Source: Syntrophus gentianae (lineage in GTDB: Bacteria; Desulfobacterota; Syntrophia; Syntrophales; Syntrophaceae). Taken from it: a DNA stretch of 62,356 nt. Below are positions 8,865 through 18,357 of the stretch, one piece after another (position 1 is the stretch's first letter; every line of letters begins with the position of its first letter). The position numbers were made by a program, and so were the translations under genes. The DNA lies in assembly GCF_900109885.1 (NCBI RefSeq), contig NZ_FOBS01000020.1:1-62356 (forward strand), read 5' to 3'. The notes beneath the pieces were generated by a model. That model did no database searches. It saw nothing but the letters and a program-made list of their open reading frames with translations, and was not told the origin of the DNA.

Positions 8865-9225
8865 CGGACCTATGACGAAATGATTAACATAGAAACCTTA
8901 CGGGTTGCACGTCCATTGGTGCTCCAAATCTAAAGAAACTTGCCACAAAAATACGCTCTCCTCAAATTTCACTTTCAATAAAAATCCGGCACGCCTTGTA
9001 TTCCCCCTGAAGGTTTTCAGCTAATTCTAGCAAACAGATTCTGTTTCTGATAAAGTTACTACTAAGTGGTTAATATGTTTATTAATGCTTTTTTATTGAT
9101 TGCTTCGACCAATCGATGGGGACTGGCTGCTTTTTTTAAAAAAAAATGTCAGATCGAGCCCTTCTCCCTACCTATTCATCTTTCCTGCTGTCGACTTTTC
9201 TCGACAGGCAACGAAACAAGGTTTA
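8865..9225. other. 361-bp intergenic stretch before the hybrid kinase
   Basis: AT-rich with several T-runs. I see no gene, tRNA or strong hairpin. It presumably contains the kinase promoter. Confidence 0.4.
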
Positions 9226-12003
9226 ATGGAAATGAAAATGAGTGATAGCAATCAATTGTATCAAGAACTTATCGAGGAAAATACCCGCCTGAAAAAAAGG
9301 ATTCAGGAATTTGAAGAGCAAGGAAATCCGACGGAAAACAGGAAGGAAACCTTTCTTGAAAATGAAGCGCTCTTTCGATTTATCGTGGAGAATTCCCTCG
9401 ATATCATCTCTATTTTCGACCTGAACCTGCAGCTTTCCTATGTCAGTCCCGCTGTTTCCCACATCCTGGGGTTTACCGTCGAGGAGGCAATGGAACAAAC
9501 CCTTGACCCGATCTTTCCCCCGGAATCCCTTGAGCGCATCCGCTCGGCTTTTGCAGAAGAAATGCAACAGGAAGCATCCGGAAAGGCCGATCCAACAAGG
9601 GTGCGCATCCTGGAGGTTGAAGCATATAAAACGGACGGCTCCCGCCTCTGGATGGAGATTAGATTCTCCTTCCTGCGAAATCGGGAGGGCAAGGCTCTCG
9701 GCATCCTGGCCGTATCCCAGGACATCAGTCATCGTTATCAAGTGGAACAGGCGCTGCGAGAATCCGAAGCATACCTCCGAACCATCTTCGACAACACGCA
9801 CGATGCCATATTTATTCACGACGTTGAGGGAAACATTCTGGACTGCAACCAGAGACGGCTGGAGTTATACGGCATTACTCGTGACCAGGCCCTTTCCGGA
9901 TCCATTGTCAAGGATTTCTCCGCCCCGGACAATCCCTTTGAAAAGCTGCCTGGCCTATGGAAGCGGGCCCTGGAAGGAGAACCGGTATCCTTCGAATGGA
10001 AGGCAAAACGACCGAAAGACGGGTCCACTTTCGATATGGAAGTCTCGCTCAAGCGGATTGTTTTGGGCGGCCGGCCGGTCATCCTTTCAAATGCCCGGGA
10101 TATCTCTGCCCACAAGGCATGGGAGGCTGCTCTGCGAGAGAGCGAGGAGAAGTTCCGCGCCCTGGTGGAAAACTGCGGTGACGGGATTCTCCGTATAGAT
10201 CGAAACCATCGTTATCTCTATGCCAACTCCGTCGTCACGGAACACACGGGCATCCCTGCCGGGAACTTTATCGGCAAGACCATCCATGAACTCGGCCTTC
10301 CGGAGGAGATAGGCTCCCCGTGGTACAACGCTGTCGAGCAGGCTTTCTGTTCCGGGGAGATTCAGCGTCTTATCTTTCAGTTTCCCAGCGGCCGGTGGTT
10401 TGAATCAATCCACATCCCGGAAAGGGACGATACGGGACAAGTCAAGGCGGTGATTGCCTCGGTGCGCGATATAACAGAACACAAAAAAAACGAAGTCATG
10501 CTGGCAAGACTTTTTCAGGCTGCCCCACTGGTTATCTGCGCCACCAATTCCCGGCGAATCATCACCAAAGTCAATGATTTTGCCTTTAAGACCTTCGGCT
10601 ATACTCCGGAAGAAATGCTGGGGCGTGATCCAGCATTCCTCTATTTCAATGACCAAGACTATCAGGATGCGGCAGAGGCGCTCTACACCCCGGACAATCC
10701 CACTAGGGAACTGCGGATGAAGCGAAAAAACGGCCAAGCCATCTGGGCACTGATCAGCCGTTCCCATCTCAATGGCATGGACACTTCTGACGGATCGATC
10801 GTTGTCGTCCAGGACATCACAACCCGTAAAGCCCTGGAAGAACAACTCCGGCAGGCCCAGAAGATGGAAGCCATCGGCCAACTGGCGGGGGGCGTCGCCC
10901 ATGACTTCAACAACATGCTCCAGGCCATCCTGGGTTACACTAATATCGTGCTGCACATGCTCGAACCGGATGACAAACGGTATAAAAAGTTGATGGAAGT
11001 TGAAAAGGCCGGGGAAAAGGCGGCCCAGCTGACCCGGCAGTTGCTCGCTTTCAGCAGGCGGCAGGTGCTTAAGCTCGGCCCGCTGGATCTGAACCAGATC
11101 ATCGATGATCTGCTGAAGATGCTCCGCCGCCTCATCGGTGAAAACATCGACTTGAATCTTGTTACGGACAAGGCATTATGGACGGTAAACGCCGACCGCG
11201 GGCAGATGGAACAGGTGCTCCTCAATCTCTGCGTCAATGCCCGGGATGCCATGCCTGACGGAGGATGGCTGTCCATTGAAACAGCCAATGTCTCGTTCGA
11301 CGAGGACTATTGCGTCAGACATGATTGGGCAAAGCCGGGGGATTACGTCCTGTTGAGCATTACCGATTCCGGCTGCGGCATGGACGAAGAGACAAAACAG
11401 AGGATATTTGAACCCTTCTTTACTACAAAGGATCAGGGACGTGGCACCGGACTGGGACTGGCGACTGTTTACGGCATCGTGCGGCAGCACGAAGGGATGG
11501 TCTATGTCTATAGCGAAGTCGGGAAGGGAACCAGATTCAACGTCTATCTACCGGCCATTGAAAAGCCGGCGGATGAAATCCCTGCCGAAGCACCGGAACC
11601 GGTCTCCGGAGGGCCTGAAACCATTCTGCTGGCAGAGGATGATGAACCGCTCCGGTTTCTGACGGAAGAGATCCTCAAGTCGGCGGGTTATCGCGTACTG
11701 ACGGCCGTCGATGGGGAAGACGCTCTGCGCGTCTACCGGGAACATGGACAGGAAATCGACCTTTTGCTGCTGGATGTCGTCATGCCCCGGAAAGGGGGAC
11801 ATGAGGCCTGTGATGAAATCCGCACGATCCGCCCCGGTATTCCCTGTATTTTTATGAGCGGCTACAGTGAAGACGCCATTTCCAAGAACTTTGTCGTGGA
11901 ACAGGAATTCCGCCTGATCCAGAAGCCGTTCAAGAGCTTGGACTTATTGAGAACATTACGGCAGGAGCTGGATCATCCTCAGCGGGAAGGCGTTCGGGAA
12001 TAG
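9226..12003 (+). CDS. Four-PAS hybrid sensor histidine kinase
   Basis: About 925 residues, apparently soluble. After a short coiled coil come four PAS domains (roughly residues 40-165, 178-295, 303-420, 425-540). Next is a HisKA segment with [17 protein letters not shown] (phospho-accepting His), then a HATPase domain with [16 protein letters not shown] and [15 protein letters not shown], and finally a C-terminal receiver domain with phospho-accepting Asp in LLLLDVVMP. It should relay phosphate to a partner that is not adjacent. ATGs occur in frame at 9226, 9232 and 9238; AAGG at 9218-9221 favours one of the first two. The open frame continues upstream to 9100, but that part has no family resemblance. 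Confidence 0.9.
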   Translation: MEMKMSDSNQLYQELIEENTRLKKRIQEFEEQGNPTENRKETFLENEALFRFIVENSLDIISIFDLNLQLSYVSPAVSHILGFTVEEAMEQTLDPIFPPESLERIRSAFAEEMQQEASGKADPTRVRILEVEAYKTDGSRLWMEIRFSFLRNREGKALGILAVSQDISHRYQVEQALRESEAYLRTIFDNTHDAIFIHDVEGNILDCNQRRLELYGITRDQALSGSIVKDFSAPDNPFEKLPGLWKRALEGEPVSFEWKAKRPKDGSTFDMEVSLKRIVLGGRPVILSNARDISAHKAWEAALRESEEKFRALVENCGDGILRIDRNHRYLYANSVVTEHTGIPAGNFIGKTIHELGLPEEIGSPWYNAVEQAFCSGEIQRLIFQFPSGRWFESIHIPERDDTGQVKAVIASVRDITEHKKNEVMLARLFQAAPLVICATNSRRIITKVNDFAFKTFGYTPEEMLGRDPAFLYFNDQDYQDAAEALYTPDNPTRELRMKRKNGQAIWALISRSHLNGMDTSDGSIVVVQDITTRKALEEQLRQAQKMEAIGQLAGGVAHDFNNMLQAILGYTNIVLHMLEPDDKRYKKLMEVEKAGEKAAQLTRQLLAFSRRQVLKLGPLDLNQIIDDLLKMLRRLIGENIDLNLVTDKALWTVNADRGQMEQVLLNLCVNARDAMPDGGWLSIETANVSFDEDYCVRHDWAKPGDYVLLSITDSGCGMDEETKQRIFEPFFTTKDQGRGTGLGLATVYGIVRQHEGMVYVYSEVGKGTRFNVYLPAIEKPADEIPAEAPEPVSGGPETILLAEDDEPLRFLTEEILKSAGYRVLTAVDGEDALRVYREHGQEIDLLLLDVVMPRKGGHEACDEIRTIRPGIPCIFMSGYSEDAISKNFVVEQEFRLIQKPFKSLDLLRTLRQELDHPQREGVRE

Positions 12004-12425
12004 CTGTCGCTTTAGAAAGGGAGGTTTCTCCCAATGACATGGATCTGGCACGCTCCAGCCACAGACAGCTTGTCTTTTGATTTATCCATTGCTCTATCAA
12101 AAATGTGGATTAATCCTTGCCATTATCTATTTATACGTCTTTTATCCCAGAGTAAGAATTTTGAGCTTCCCAAAAATCATCCTATCCCCGATTGCATGAT
12201 TGCTCCCTTTGATTTACAATTCTACAAGATTAGTGTTCGATAGCATCGTTACTAATTCAAAAAGAGTTCCACAGGTCAGCGTTGTTTGTAAAAGGAAAAA
12301 CGGTCTGGCACAATCCGATGACTTCACCGGCATGGAAAAAGGAGGTGATAACATCTTTACATGCCCTATGGATGACTTTCCTTGGAGGGCTATTTGCTCT
12401 CTAATTAACCGAAAGGAGACGTGAA
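12004..12425. other. 422-bp leader region of the first PEP-CTERM gene
   Basis: It contains a small GGGAG/CTCCC hairpin after the kinase stop (about 12018-12031), the conserved 57-bp block (12103-12159), a GGAGGTGATA sequence (12341-12350), and the ribosome site AAAGGAG just before the ATG. No gene is supported inside it. Confidence 0.7.
12103..12159 (+). promoter_or_regulatory. Conserved PEP-CTERM upstream block, copy A
   Basis: ATGTGGATTAATCC, 12 nt, ATTTATA, 4 nt, TTTTATCCC, 2 nt, AGTAAGAAT. The same segments with the same spacings occur at 49365-49421, upstream of the other PEP-CTERM gene; 44 of 57 positions are identical. GGATTAATCC inside it is a perfect 10-bp palindrome, and TTTTATCCC carries another ATCC half. 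It ends 266 bp before the start codon at 12426. It looks like an activator or operator site plus promoter for a PEP-CTERM regulon; that role is inference. Confidence 0.75.
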
Positions 12426-13103
12426 ATGAGAAGATTGGTCTTATTGATTACCGTTTTAGCGTTCCTGGTAACTGCACCAAAGACCTTTGCGGGCATAGTA
12501 GCAGATCCCGGCTTTGATTTATTGCCAGCTGGTGTTGGAGTAGAGGGTAGCGGAGGGTTGGTTGGCCCATTCTGGACAGGGTATTCAACAGGTAACCCTA
12601 CATTCTGGTATCAGACATGGGCATGGCAGAATGCTGCTGTTACGCCTCCGAACGTGCAAGAATGGTGGGATGGAAACCTGATTGGAACAAGCGGCATTTA
12701 TCAGGCAAACATCCCTGTCGTTGTGGGACAATGCTATACAGCAAGTGTCTGGTACACTGATCCATGGCAAATGGGAGCTTTCAGCGCCGATATAAGAATT
12801 GGGATTGATTTTCTTGGAATTGCTCCAGGTCCGGGTTTAGGTCTCGGTGCACCGTTAACTACGATCTGGTCGCCATGGGTTCCCGTTGGGATGAATTGGG
12901 CTCAATTGGTTACGCCTGGCATGGTTTCTCCCGCCGCCATGGCAACATTGTATATAGAGACCCGGTCCCGTCCAGGATCAGGTCTGCCTGACAGGGTATA
13001 CATAGATGATGCTCAGATGCAGGTCGTCCCTTTACCCGCATCGATACTCCTTCTTGGTCTTGGTCTTGTTGGACTGACAGGAGTCAGAAGAACGATGAAG
13101 TAA
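12426..13103 (+). CDS. Exported PEP-CTERM sorting-domain protein
   Basis: 225 residues with a signal peptide (residues 1-22, cleaving near TFA), a beta-rich body full of Trp, Gly and Pro (about 23-195), and a C-terminal sorting tail: VPLPASILLLGLGLVGLTG followed by basic RRTMK. Such tails are recognised by exosortase (EpsH/XrtA type) during export to an exopolysaccharide-rich surface. No exosortase gene lies in this window. The body has no family I recognise, though the layout recalls carbohydrate-binding jelly-roll domains. AAAGGAG precedes the ATG. It shares only its tail with the protein at 49871-50488, yet both have the same upstream block. Confidence 0.85.
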   Translation: MRRLVLLITVLAFLVTAPKTFAGIVADPGFDLLPAGVGVEGSGGLVGPFWTGYSTGNPTFWYQTWAWQNAAVTPPNVQEWWDGNLIGTSGIYQANIPVVVGQCYTASVWYTDPWQMGAFSADIRIGIDFLGIAPGPGLGLGAPLTTIWSPWVPVGMNWAQLVTPGMVSPAAMATLYIETRSRPGSGLPDRVYIDDAQMQVVPLPASILLLGLGLVGLTGVRRTMK

Positions 13104-13118
13104 AAATTCAGGTGGGTG

Positions 13119-13136
13119 ATAGTTGGGGTCAAATCG
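13119..13136. repeat. Copy 2 of a dispersed 18-bp sequence
   Basis: ATAGTTGGGGTCAAATCG matches 494-511 at 17 of 18 positions. It lies 15 bp after the PEP-CTERM stop codon. Possibly the end of a lost small mobile element. Confidence 0.5.
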
Positions 13137-13262
13137 TTTGGGAAACAGGCCTTCGAGATAGGATACCTTAACCCTGCCGCCTAAACCCACGATTTACCGT
13201 TTAGTCTTGATGTTATTTTCTTTCCATCCTTGGTTTTATCGAAAAAGGGATAAAGAGGAACA

Positions 13263-13306
13263 AAGAAAGGGCCTCCCAGTTCGACGAACATGAGAGGCCC
13301 TTTCTT
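13263..13306. terminator. Bidirectional terminator between PEP-CTERM gene and HU
   Basis: A 13-bp perfect stem (AAGAAAGGGCCTC at 13263-13275 with GAGGCCCTTTCTT at 13294-13306). Its loop contains a second small stem (GTTCG/CGAAC). It sits 21 bp after the HU stop and beyond the PEP-CTERM gene, so it can serve both. Confidence 0.8.
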
Positions 13307-13327
13307 CTTCAATTCAATTAGCTAAGA

Positions 13328-13603
13328 TTATTTTTTTGCTACGGCATCCTTCAGCTTCTTGCCTGCTGTAAACTTGGGGACTTTCTTCGCTTTAATTTTG
13401 ATTGGTTTCCCGGTCTGTGGATTTCGTCCAGTTCTGGCTGCCCTCTTGGCAACCTTGAACGTGCCGAAGCCGATGAGTGTTACGGATTCACCCTTCTTAA
13501 GAGCTTCTGTCATCGATCCAAGAACACATGCAACAGTTTCTTGCGCTAACTTCTTTTTCCCAACAACTTTTGTTACTGCCTCAACCAAATCACCTTTATT
13601 CAT
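13328..13603 (-). CDS. hup: HU-family DNA-binding protein
   Basis: 91 residues matching HU from end to end: MNKGDLVEAVTKVVG dimerisation helices, GFGTFKVAKRAARTGRNPQTG (the beta-arm with its RNP motif that inserts in the minor groove) and IKAKKVPKFTAGKKLKDAV. HU bends and compacts DNA in the nucleoid. It stands alone, ends at a strong terminator, and has GGAGGAAAAGGG just before the ATG. The long AT-rich region upstream (13604-13830) should hold its promoter. Confidence 0.95.
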   Translation of the reverse strand: MNKGDLVEAVTKVVGKKKLAQETVACVLGSMTEALKKGESVTLIGFGTFKVAKRAARTGRNPQTGKPIKIKAKKVPKFTAGKKLKDAVAKK

Positions 13604-13832
13604 CCCTTTTCCTCCATAGAAATGTTGTTTGTCAATAACTACGGCAGTTACACAGCCTATTCAGGCCGGAAGTATTATGTAAAGGGCATTTAATAAAAAG
13701 TCAACAAATATTATTAATAATATCAGCAATTAACGAGATAAATTTTGGGATGTCCCCGTCAATTAGGATTTTCAGCTCATTACATCCTGCTTCCTGAAGA
13801 GGCATCAGGAATTATTGCGTTACAACGACAAA

Positions 13833-13854
13833 GACCTACTCGCTTGAGTAGGTC
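13833..13854 (-). terminator. Probable terminator of the pilin operon
   Basis: GACCTACTC (13833-13841) pairs with GAGTAGGTC (13846-13854) around a 4-nt loop, 32 bp past the pilX stop. Read on the minus strand it is followed by TTTGT. A 9-bp stem with a short U-run supports termination. Confidence 0.65.
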
Positions 13855-13885
13855 CGTCCGAAAAAAACCTAAGCACAGATATCCG

Positions 13886-15523
13886 TCAATTGGTCACTTG
13901 ACGCCAGGAAATCTTTTCCAGATTTCTTACCCGCGGTGTTCCCGGCGGCAGATTACTCAGACTGATGTTGTATGACCAGTTTCGGGTCGGTGCGTTGTAA
14001 ACGCTGCCCGTCCCTGGCCATTTTGTTGTAGCCTGCTGACTTTGCCAGAGGCACGCCAGAGATCCACCATAGGTGAAGGTCTGTCCGGACCAGTTTTCCA
14101 GAAAGCGGATGAGATTTTCCACACCTCCACTGTAATTGCTTCCGGCAGTCGCCACATTCCCGGTCACAACGGCAGTATTGACCGTTGTGGCGGTAGCGGG
14201 GCGGCTGGATATGCCGGAGGCGCTGTTCGTGTCGTTCCAGCTGTTGGAAAGGACCGTCAAGGCATCGGAGAAAACCGCGGCCGCCTTGTTGTCCGTATTG
14301 TAATCGCCCTGGATGTAAAGGGGATTGTTTGTAGCCACGGAAAGCCCTCCGGTAGGCAGGCTGCTGCCGTTTATCAGACGTACCGCTGGGTTCGTGATGT
14401 TGTCGGAAGAAACATAGAGAATGCCGGAATCACATCCTGTGGGAGGATCATTCAACGCAGCCATAGCCACGGGGTTTGACGCAAGCACTGAGACATCCAC
14501 CTGCACGGTAGACATGACTTTGCTTTCCCGCTGGTCCGTAAAATCGGAGCTGGTGACGGTGATGGGATTCGTATAAGTCCCGCCGGCCGTAAGATCGAGA
14601 ACGTTGCCGCTCTTGTCATAGGCGGTACCGTCAATGATGCGCAGTCCGGATTGTGCGTGGAGGCTGCTGGAATCGGTGGTGCCGAGAATGTCAATGGGGT
14701 TTGAACTCGATGTTGATAAAGGCATATTGAGACTCGTAATGCCATGGTCTTCCGATTTGACCGTTCCACCCCACGTACTGGTCGCATCCTCCTTCCACGT
14801 TGAGCTGGAACTGTCAAAATTCAGCCCTTTAAGCGTTCCGGAGGAATTCGCGATCATCACGTTATTGGTCCCGGGCGAAACGGTAGAGTCCTTCCTCCCA
14901 TGATAAATATCGCCGGCCGCCGTGACTCGGGTATTGATCGTGAGCGTCGCTGAGGAATACATATACATATCGCTGTTGGAATGAATGCGGCCGCCAGAAA
15001 AGGTCATGTTGGCCCCCGGGAGCATTTCGAGGTCCTGTTCGTAGAAGATGCCGAACTGGAACAAGGGGATAAGCTGGTCTTCCATATTATAGATCACCGT
15101 GGCTCTGGAGTTTGTGTTGTTTTTGGCGGCGGTGGAAGTAATTGTATAATTCTGGCAGTAAGCCATCAGTCCGGCATAATCCCCCTTCGTCACTGTTTTC
15201 TGAGTCTCAGTCCCTACTTTGGCAAGGAACCCGGAAGTTGTAAAAGAAAATCCGCTCATCGTTGGCGGAACAACGCTGGAGGTGGATCCATTCAAGACCT
15301 TCAATGCAGCGCGCAGCCGGTTCACTCCATACTCGGCGCCGGCTTCGGCGGCATAGAGGACCTCCTCTCCTGACCTATAATTGCCGCTGATTTTCAAGTC
15401 CGTGGTGCTGTTCAGAAGAGCCGTGGTTCCGAGAATGGCTAAAACGGCAACAAGGAGTATCCCGACCACCAGCATGACACCTTTTTCATCTGCCAACGGT
15501 TTTATGATTCTGTTCAGTTTCAT
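13886..15523 (-). CDS. pilX: PilX-type type IV pilus assembly protein, unusually long
   Basis: 545 residues. The N-terminus is PilX-like: a basic start, DEKGVMLVVGILLVAVLAIL membrane helix, then LNSTTDLKISGNYRSGEEVLYAAEAG, the typical post-helix stretch. Minor pilins of this type are processed or inserted in the inner membrane and prime pilus assembly. Usual PilX is under 200 residues; here a ~400-residue Ser/Thr/Asn-rich extracellular-type domain follows, with strings such as FSGGRIHSNSDMYMYSSATL that suggest beta-helix repeats. It is the last gene of the fimT-pilV-pilW-pilX group, and no pilY1 or pilE follows, so the extension may replace part of PilY1's role. That is inference. Confidence 0.75.
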   Translation of the reverse strand: MKLNRIIKPLADEKGVMLVVGILLVAVLAILGTTALLNSTTDLKISGNYRSGEEVLYAAEAGAEYGVNRLRAALKVLNGSTSSVVPPTMSGFSFTTSGFLAKVGTETQKTVTKGDYAGLMAYCQNYTITSTAAKNNTNSRATVIYNMEDQLIPLFQFGIFYEQDLEMLPGANMTFSGGRIHSNSDMYMYSSATLTINTRVTAAGDIYHGRKDSTVSPGTNNVMIANSSGTLKGLNFDSSSSTWKEDATSTWGGTVKSEDHGITSLNMPLSTSSSNPIDILGTTDSSSLHAQSGLRIIDGTAYDKSGNVLDLTAGGTYTNPITVTSSDFTDQRESKVMSTVQVDVSVLASNPVAMAALNDPPTGCDSGILYVSSDNITNPAVRLINGSSLPTGGLSVATNNPLYIQGDYNTDNKAAAVFSDALTVLSNSWNDTNSASGISSRPATATTVNTAVVTGNVATAGSNYSGGVENLIRFLENWSGQTFTYGGSLACLWQSQQATTKWPGTGSVYNAPTRNWSYNISLSNLPPGTPRVRNLEKISWRQVTN

Positions 15524-15568
15524 ACATTCTCCTTATCAATATTCAAATCTTGAATTTTTCTAGCAGAA

Positions 15569-16375
15569 TTACCACTTTTTCTTAGTTGTTGTCTTCGTTG
15601 TCGTCGAAGTGGTTGATGACGATGATGTCGTTGATGAAGTTGAAGTCGTTGATGATGATGAGCTTGATGATGAGCTGGAAGAGGAGCTCGTTGTTGAGGT
15701 CGACGCCACGATGCTGTCATCCGTTGGCAGATTTCGAATAGCCACCTCGGAAGCAAGGGTGTAGGTCCGGTAGCTTCCCGTGTTTGAATCCGGTTTGGCA
15801 GACTGTGCCGTCAAGGATACCTGCACCGCCCTGATACTATCGAGTTGGGCGGACGTTGGAGTCGTTGTCTGGGTTTCGTCATCGAGAATGTACGTAAAAT
15901 TTAAATTTTCAATATGTTCCACAACCGGATTCTTCGTCCCGTTGGACGTTCTCCCCAGGCACTTCACTCCATCCGAGGTATAGAGGTCATAGCTGATGTT
16001 TTCATTCGGATTTGTAGAATCAGCGGTGGTGTCTCCATCACCGTCGAGGTCGGAAATGAAACTGATGGAATTGGCCGTCGCGGCAGTGATCCCAGGCTTG
16101 TTCGTACCGGTCATACTTGTAGGATTATAGCCGGCGATCCGGATTTCCCGGGAAAGCATGTCCATGGCGGCCCGGGCATTCTGTTGCAATTCCACAACCT
16201 GTTCCTGATTACTGAATGTTTTATTCTGCACGTTAAAGATATTGTACATTGCATAAAGAACAATCAGCCCTATTGCCATTGCAACTAACAATTCAAGAAC
16301 GGTAAAACCGAGCGCCCTGGGATTTTTTTTTAAATATCGTTGCATAGGAGAGAGAATCCTTTCTGCAATGAACAT
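15569..16375 (-). CDS. pilW: PilW-type minor pilin with Ser/Thr-rich tail
   Basis: 268 residues. The prepilin signature is ALGFTVLELLVAMAIGLIVL, with cleavage expected after Gly by the peptidase at 18358. The body (ELQQNARAAMDMLSREIRIAGY) is PilW-like. The last ~45 residues are almost only Ser and Thr, ending in KKKW; the DNA there is a run of degenerate GTT/GAT-type triplets. An inner ATG at 16345 gives a shorter, more typical leader. The start lies 8 bp after the pilV stop, so translational coupling is likely. The Ser/Thr tail could be an O-glycosylation target or simply a slippage-prone linker. Confidence 0.8.
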   Translation of the reverse strand: MFIAERILSPMQRYLKKNPRALGFTVLELLVAMAIGLIVLYAMYNIFNVQNKTFSNQEQVVELQQNARAAMDMLSREIRIAGYNPTSMTGTNKPGITAATANSISFISDLDGDGDTTADSTNPNENISYDLYTSDGVKCLGRTSNGTKNPVVEHIENLNFTYILDDETQTTTPTSAQLDSIRAVQVSLTAQSAKPDSNTGSYRTYTLASEVAIRNLPTDDSIVASTSTTSSSSSSSSSSSSSTTSTSSTTSSSSTTSTTTKTTTKKKW

Positions 16376-16383
16376 GTCATCGA

Positions 16384-16833
16384 TTATTGTGCTACCGAGG
16401 AGCTTAATGTGACCTGACGGGAATTACCCATCCATGACCACGTCACACTTACGGTAATGTTTTTCATATCATCTGATGGATCGGCATCTGCAGCATCGGG
16501 ATCCACCGTTGCAATGGTCCACGATCTTGTGAAGTATGCACCGGACGCCGAAGTTTGAACCGTTCCGGAACTCGTTGCATAATCCGTATTGGTACCGTCT
16601 GTTAAAGACGCATAATCCGTATTTTTTAATTCTTCCAGTTTCTCCCCGGCCAATGTCGTTGCAGTTGTACTGGCCTTGCTGGAGGTGTTGGCCCTGACGA
16701 CCGTCGCGGTTAAACCGACCATTTCCGTCAGGGCGACAACGAGAATCAAAATGGCCACTAATACCTCAAGCATTGTAAAACCGGCGCTGCTATCTATCCG
16801 TCTCATCTCTGTTTTTATAATGTTAGGTCTCAT
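16384..16833 (-). CDS. pilV: Type IV pilus modification protein PilV
   Basis: 149 residues with the PilV prepilin N-terminus: SSAGFTMLEVLVAILILVVAL, Gly-Phe cleavage site and Glu at mature position 5, followed by TTATTLAGEKLEELKNTDY, common in this family. It is a minor pilin that helps initiate pilus assembly in the inner membrane. It lies between fimT and pilW on the minus strand with short gaps. Alternative ATG at 16806 would shorten the leader; neither start has a strong ribosome site. Confidence 0.85.
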   Translation of the reverse strand: MRPNIIKTEMRRIDSSAGFTMLEVLVAILILVVALTEMVGLTATVVRANTSSKASTTATTLAGEKLEELKNTDYASLTDGTNTDYATSSGTVQTSASGAYFTRSWTIATVDPDAADADPSDDMKNITVSVTWSWMGNSRQVTLSSSVAQ

Positions 16834-16872
16834 AATTGTTATAGAAAAATTTTAGGGTTAAAATGGTTAAAA

Positions 16873-17343
16873 TTATGAATTTTCATCAATTTTGATACGC
16901 CCGCCTGTAGAAATCTTGATATAGAGTTGATCCCCCCTTGAGTTGGAGACGGTTATTTTTCCGTTAAGAGCTGTCCCGTTTCCATAAAACACAGGATTGT
17001 ATCCCGATGAAGACGATGCAAAAGTAACATCGTAGTAATCCGGATGAATATCCTTGGAAGGTCCGCCTTCTCCCGTATCCACGGTCAGGTTTTTATTCAC
17101 GTCCCGGGCAATCTGATATTGATGGTCGTTGGCTAACGATACAAGGACCCAATTATTTTGACTGACCGCCTGCATCCGGGCGTTCATCAAGTCGGATGCA
17201 ATCACACGGGCGGCGCCGCTCAATCGGCGTTGCGTCATGAATTCCTGAAAGTTGGGAGCAGCGATGGCGGCCAGAATCGCCATAATGGCCATGGCAACGA
17301 CCAATTCAATTACGGTGAAACCTCTTGACGAATCCTGCGTCAT
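16873..17343 (-). CDS. fimT: GspH/FimT-family minor pseudopilin
   Basis: 156 residues starting at the ATG that follows AGGAGAG with proper spacing; an upstream in-frame ATG at 17385 gives an atypical leader. The prepilin motif is SSRGFTVIELVVAMAIMAIL with cleavage after Gly. The rest follows the FimT/GspH pattern (AAPNFQEFMTQRRLSGAARVIASDLMNARMQAVSQNN, broken here into recognised parts, then a beta domain ending GGRIKI). First gene of the fimT-pilV-pilW-pilX operon, whose promoter should lie between 17344 and 17600. Confidence 0.85.
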   Translation of the reverse strand: MTQDSSRGFTVIELVVAMAIMAILAAIAAPNFQEFMTQRRLSGAARVIASDLMNARMQAVSQNNWVLVSLANDHQYQIARDVNKNLTVDTGEGGPSKDIHPDYYDVTFASSSSGYNPVFYGNGTALNGKITVSNSRGDQLYIKISTGGRIKIDENS

Positions 17344-17666
17344 TTTTTCTCTCCTGCATGAATGAATCGGTAAATTCCCGCGCAACTTTAATGTCCTCTC
17401 ATGTCCCTTTGGCTGGTACGTTATGTCAAAAAATACAGGGCCTTGTCAATATCTGACAACGACTTAATCTGTGATTTTATTCACTATTTAAGAACATTGT
17501 TTTTCTTCCGGCTCGGCATCCATTCGCTGCTTATGTTGATGCCCGCAACCAAAGAATATTGACTTATTTTTAAATTCATGAAATTAGTAAAATCCATGAT
17601 TTGAGATGCGAGCCTTGCAATCAACTTCCCCCTTTCTTCAATAGACACGATGGCGAAGGCATACTT

Positions 17667-18347
17667 ATGATCATCACCGATTTACTCAAGCAGATCCCTC
17701 TCTTCGAATCCATGGCGGATGTCGAACGCCAGCAGTTGTCAACGCTTCTTCAGCGCCGTCAGCTTCGGAAAGGAGGAATACTCTTTCGCAAAGGCGATAA
17801 AGGGTCTGCCTTTTTCATCATCATTAAGGGACTGGTCAAAATCAGTGTTTCCAGCAAGCTTGGCGATGAAGTCACCCTGGCCCTTCTCAGGAACGGAGAT
17901 TTTTTCGGGGAAATGGCCCTTCTGGACGAGCAGCCCCGTTCAGCCGATGCCGTGGCTCTTGAAGACAGCCTCCTTTATGTCCTTGATCGCAATGATTTCT
18001 TCCCTTTCCTCTTTAAAAACGAAAACGCCGTTCGGTCCATACTGCGGGCTCTCTCCCTGCGTCTCCGGAGAGCGGATGATTTGTTTACGGAAATATCCTT
18101 CCTCACGGTCCCGGCCCGCCTGGCCAAGCGCCTTGTTGAACTTGCCGAGCCTCTGGAATCTCAAAGGAGCGAACCGAAAGAATATAAAATTCGAATGTCT
18201 CAGCGGGAACTCGCCAGCATGCTGGGTGTCACCCGGGAAAGCATTAACAAGGAATTGAAGATTCTGAAAGACAAAGGGCTGGTCGAGACTTCAAGAAACA
18301 GCATCCTCATTCGAGACATTGATCGCCTGAAGCGTCGCACCCGTTAA
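17667..18347 (+). CDS. Crp/Fnr-family transcription regulator
   Basis: 226 residues from ATG 17667, preceded by GAAGG 7 nt upstream. The N-terminal cyclic-nucleotide-type beta-roll (about residues 10-130) contains GDFFGEMALLDEQPRSADAV, close to the cAMP-binding signature including Arg. The C-terminal winged helix has SQRELASMLGVTRESINKEL, the recognition helix of this family. No cysteine cluster is seen, so it is not an oxygen-sensing FNR. It is divergent from the pilus operon and convergent with prepilin peptidase, so control of pili is plausible but unproven. Confidence 0.88.
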   Translation: MIITDLLKQIPLFESMADVERQQLSTLLQRRQLRKGGILFRKGDKGSAFFIIIKGLVKISVSSKLGDEVTLALLRNGDFFGEMALLDEQPRSADAVALEDSLLYVLDRNDFFPFLFKNENAVRSILRALSLRLRRADDLFTEISFLTVPARLAKRLVELAEPLESQRSEPKEYKIRMSQRELASMLGVTRESINKELKILKDKGLVETSRNSILIRDIDRLKRRTR

Positions 18348-18357
18348 CAATCCATCT

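Noticed and set aside
12107-12122. Possible sigma-54 promoter in the conserved block (GG, 10 nt, GC)
   Set aside because: Copy B has no GC at the matching place, so the -12 element is not conserved and the match in copy A is probably chance.
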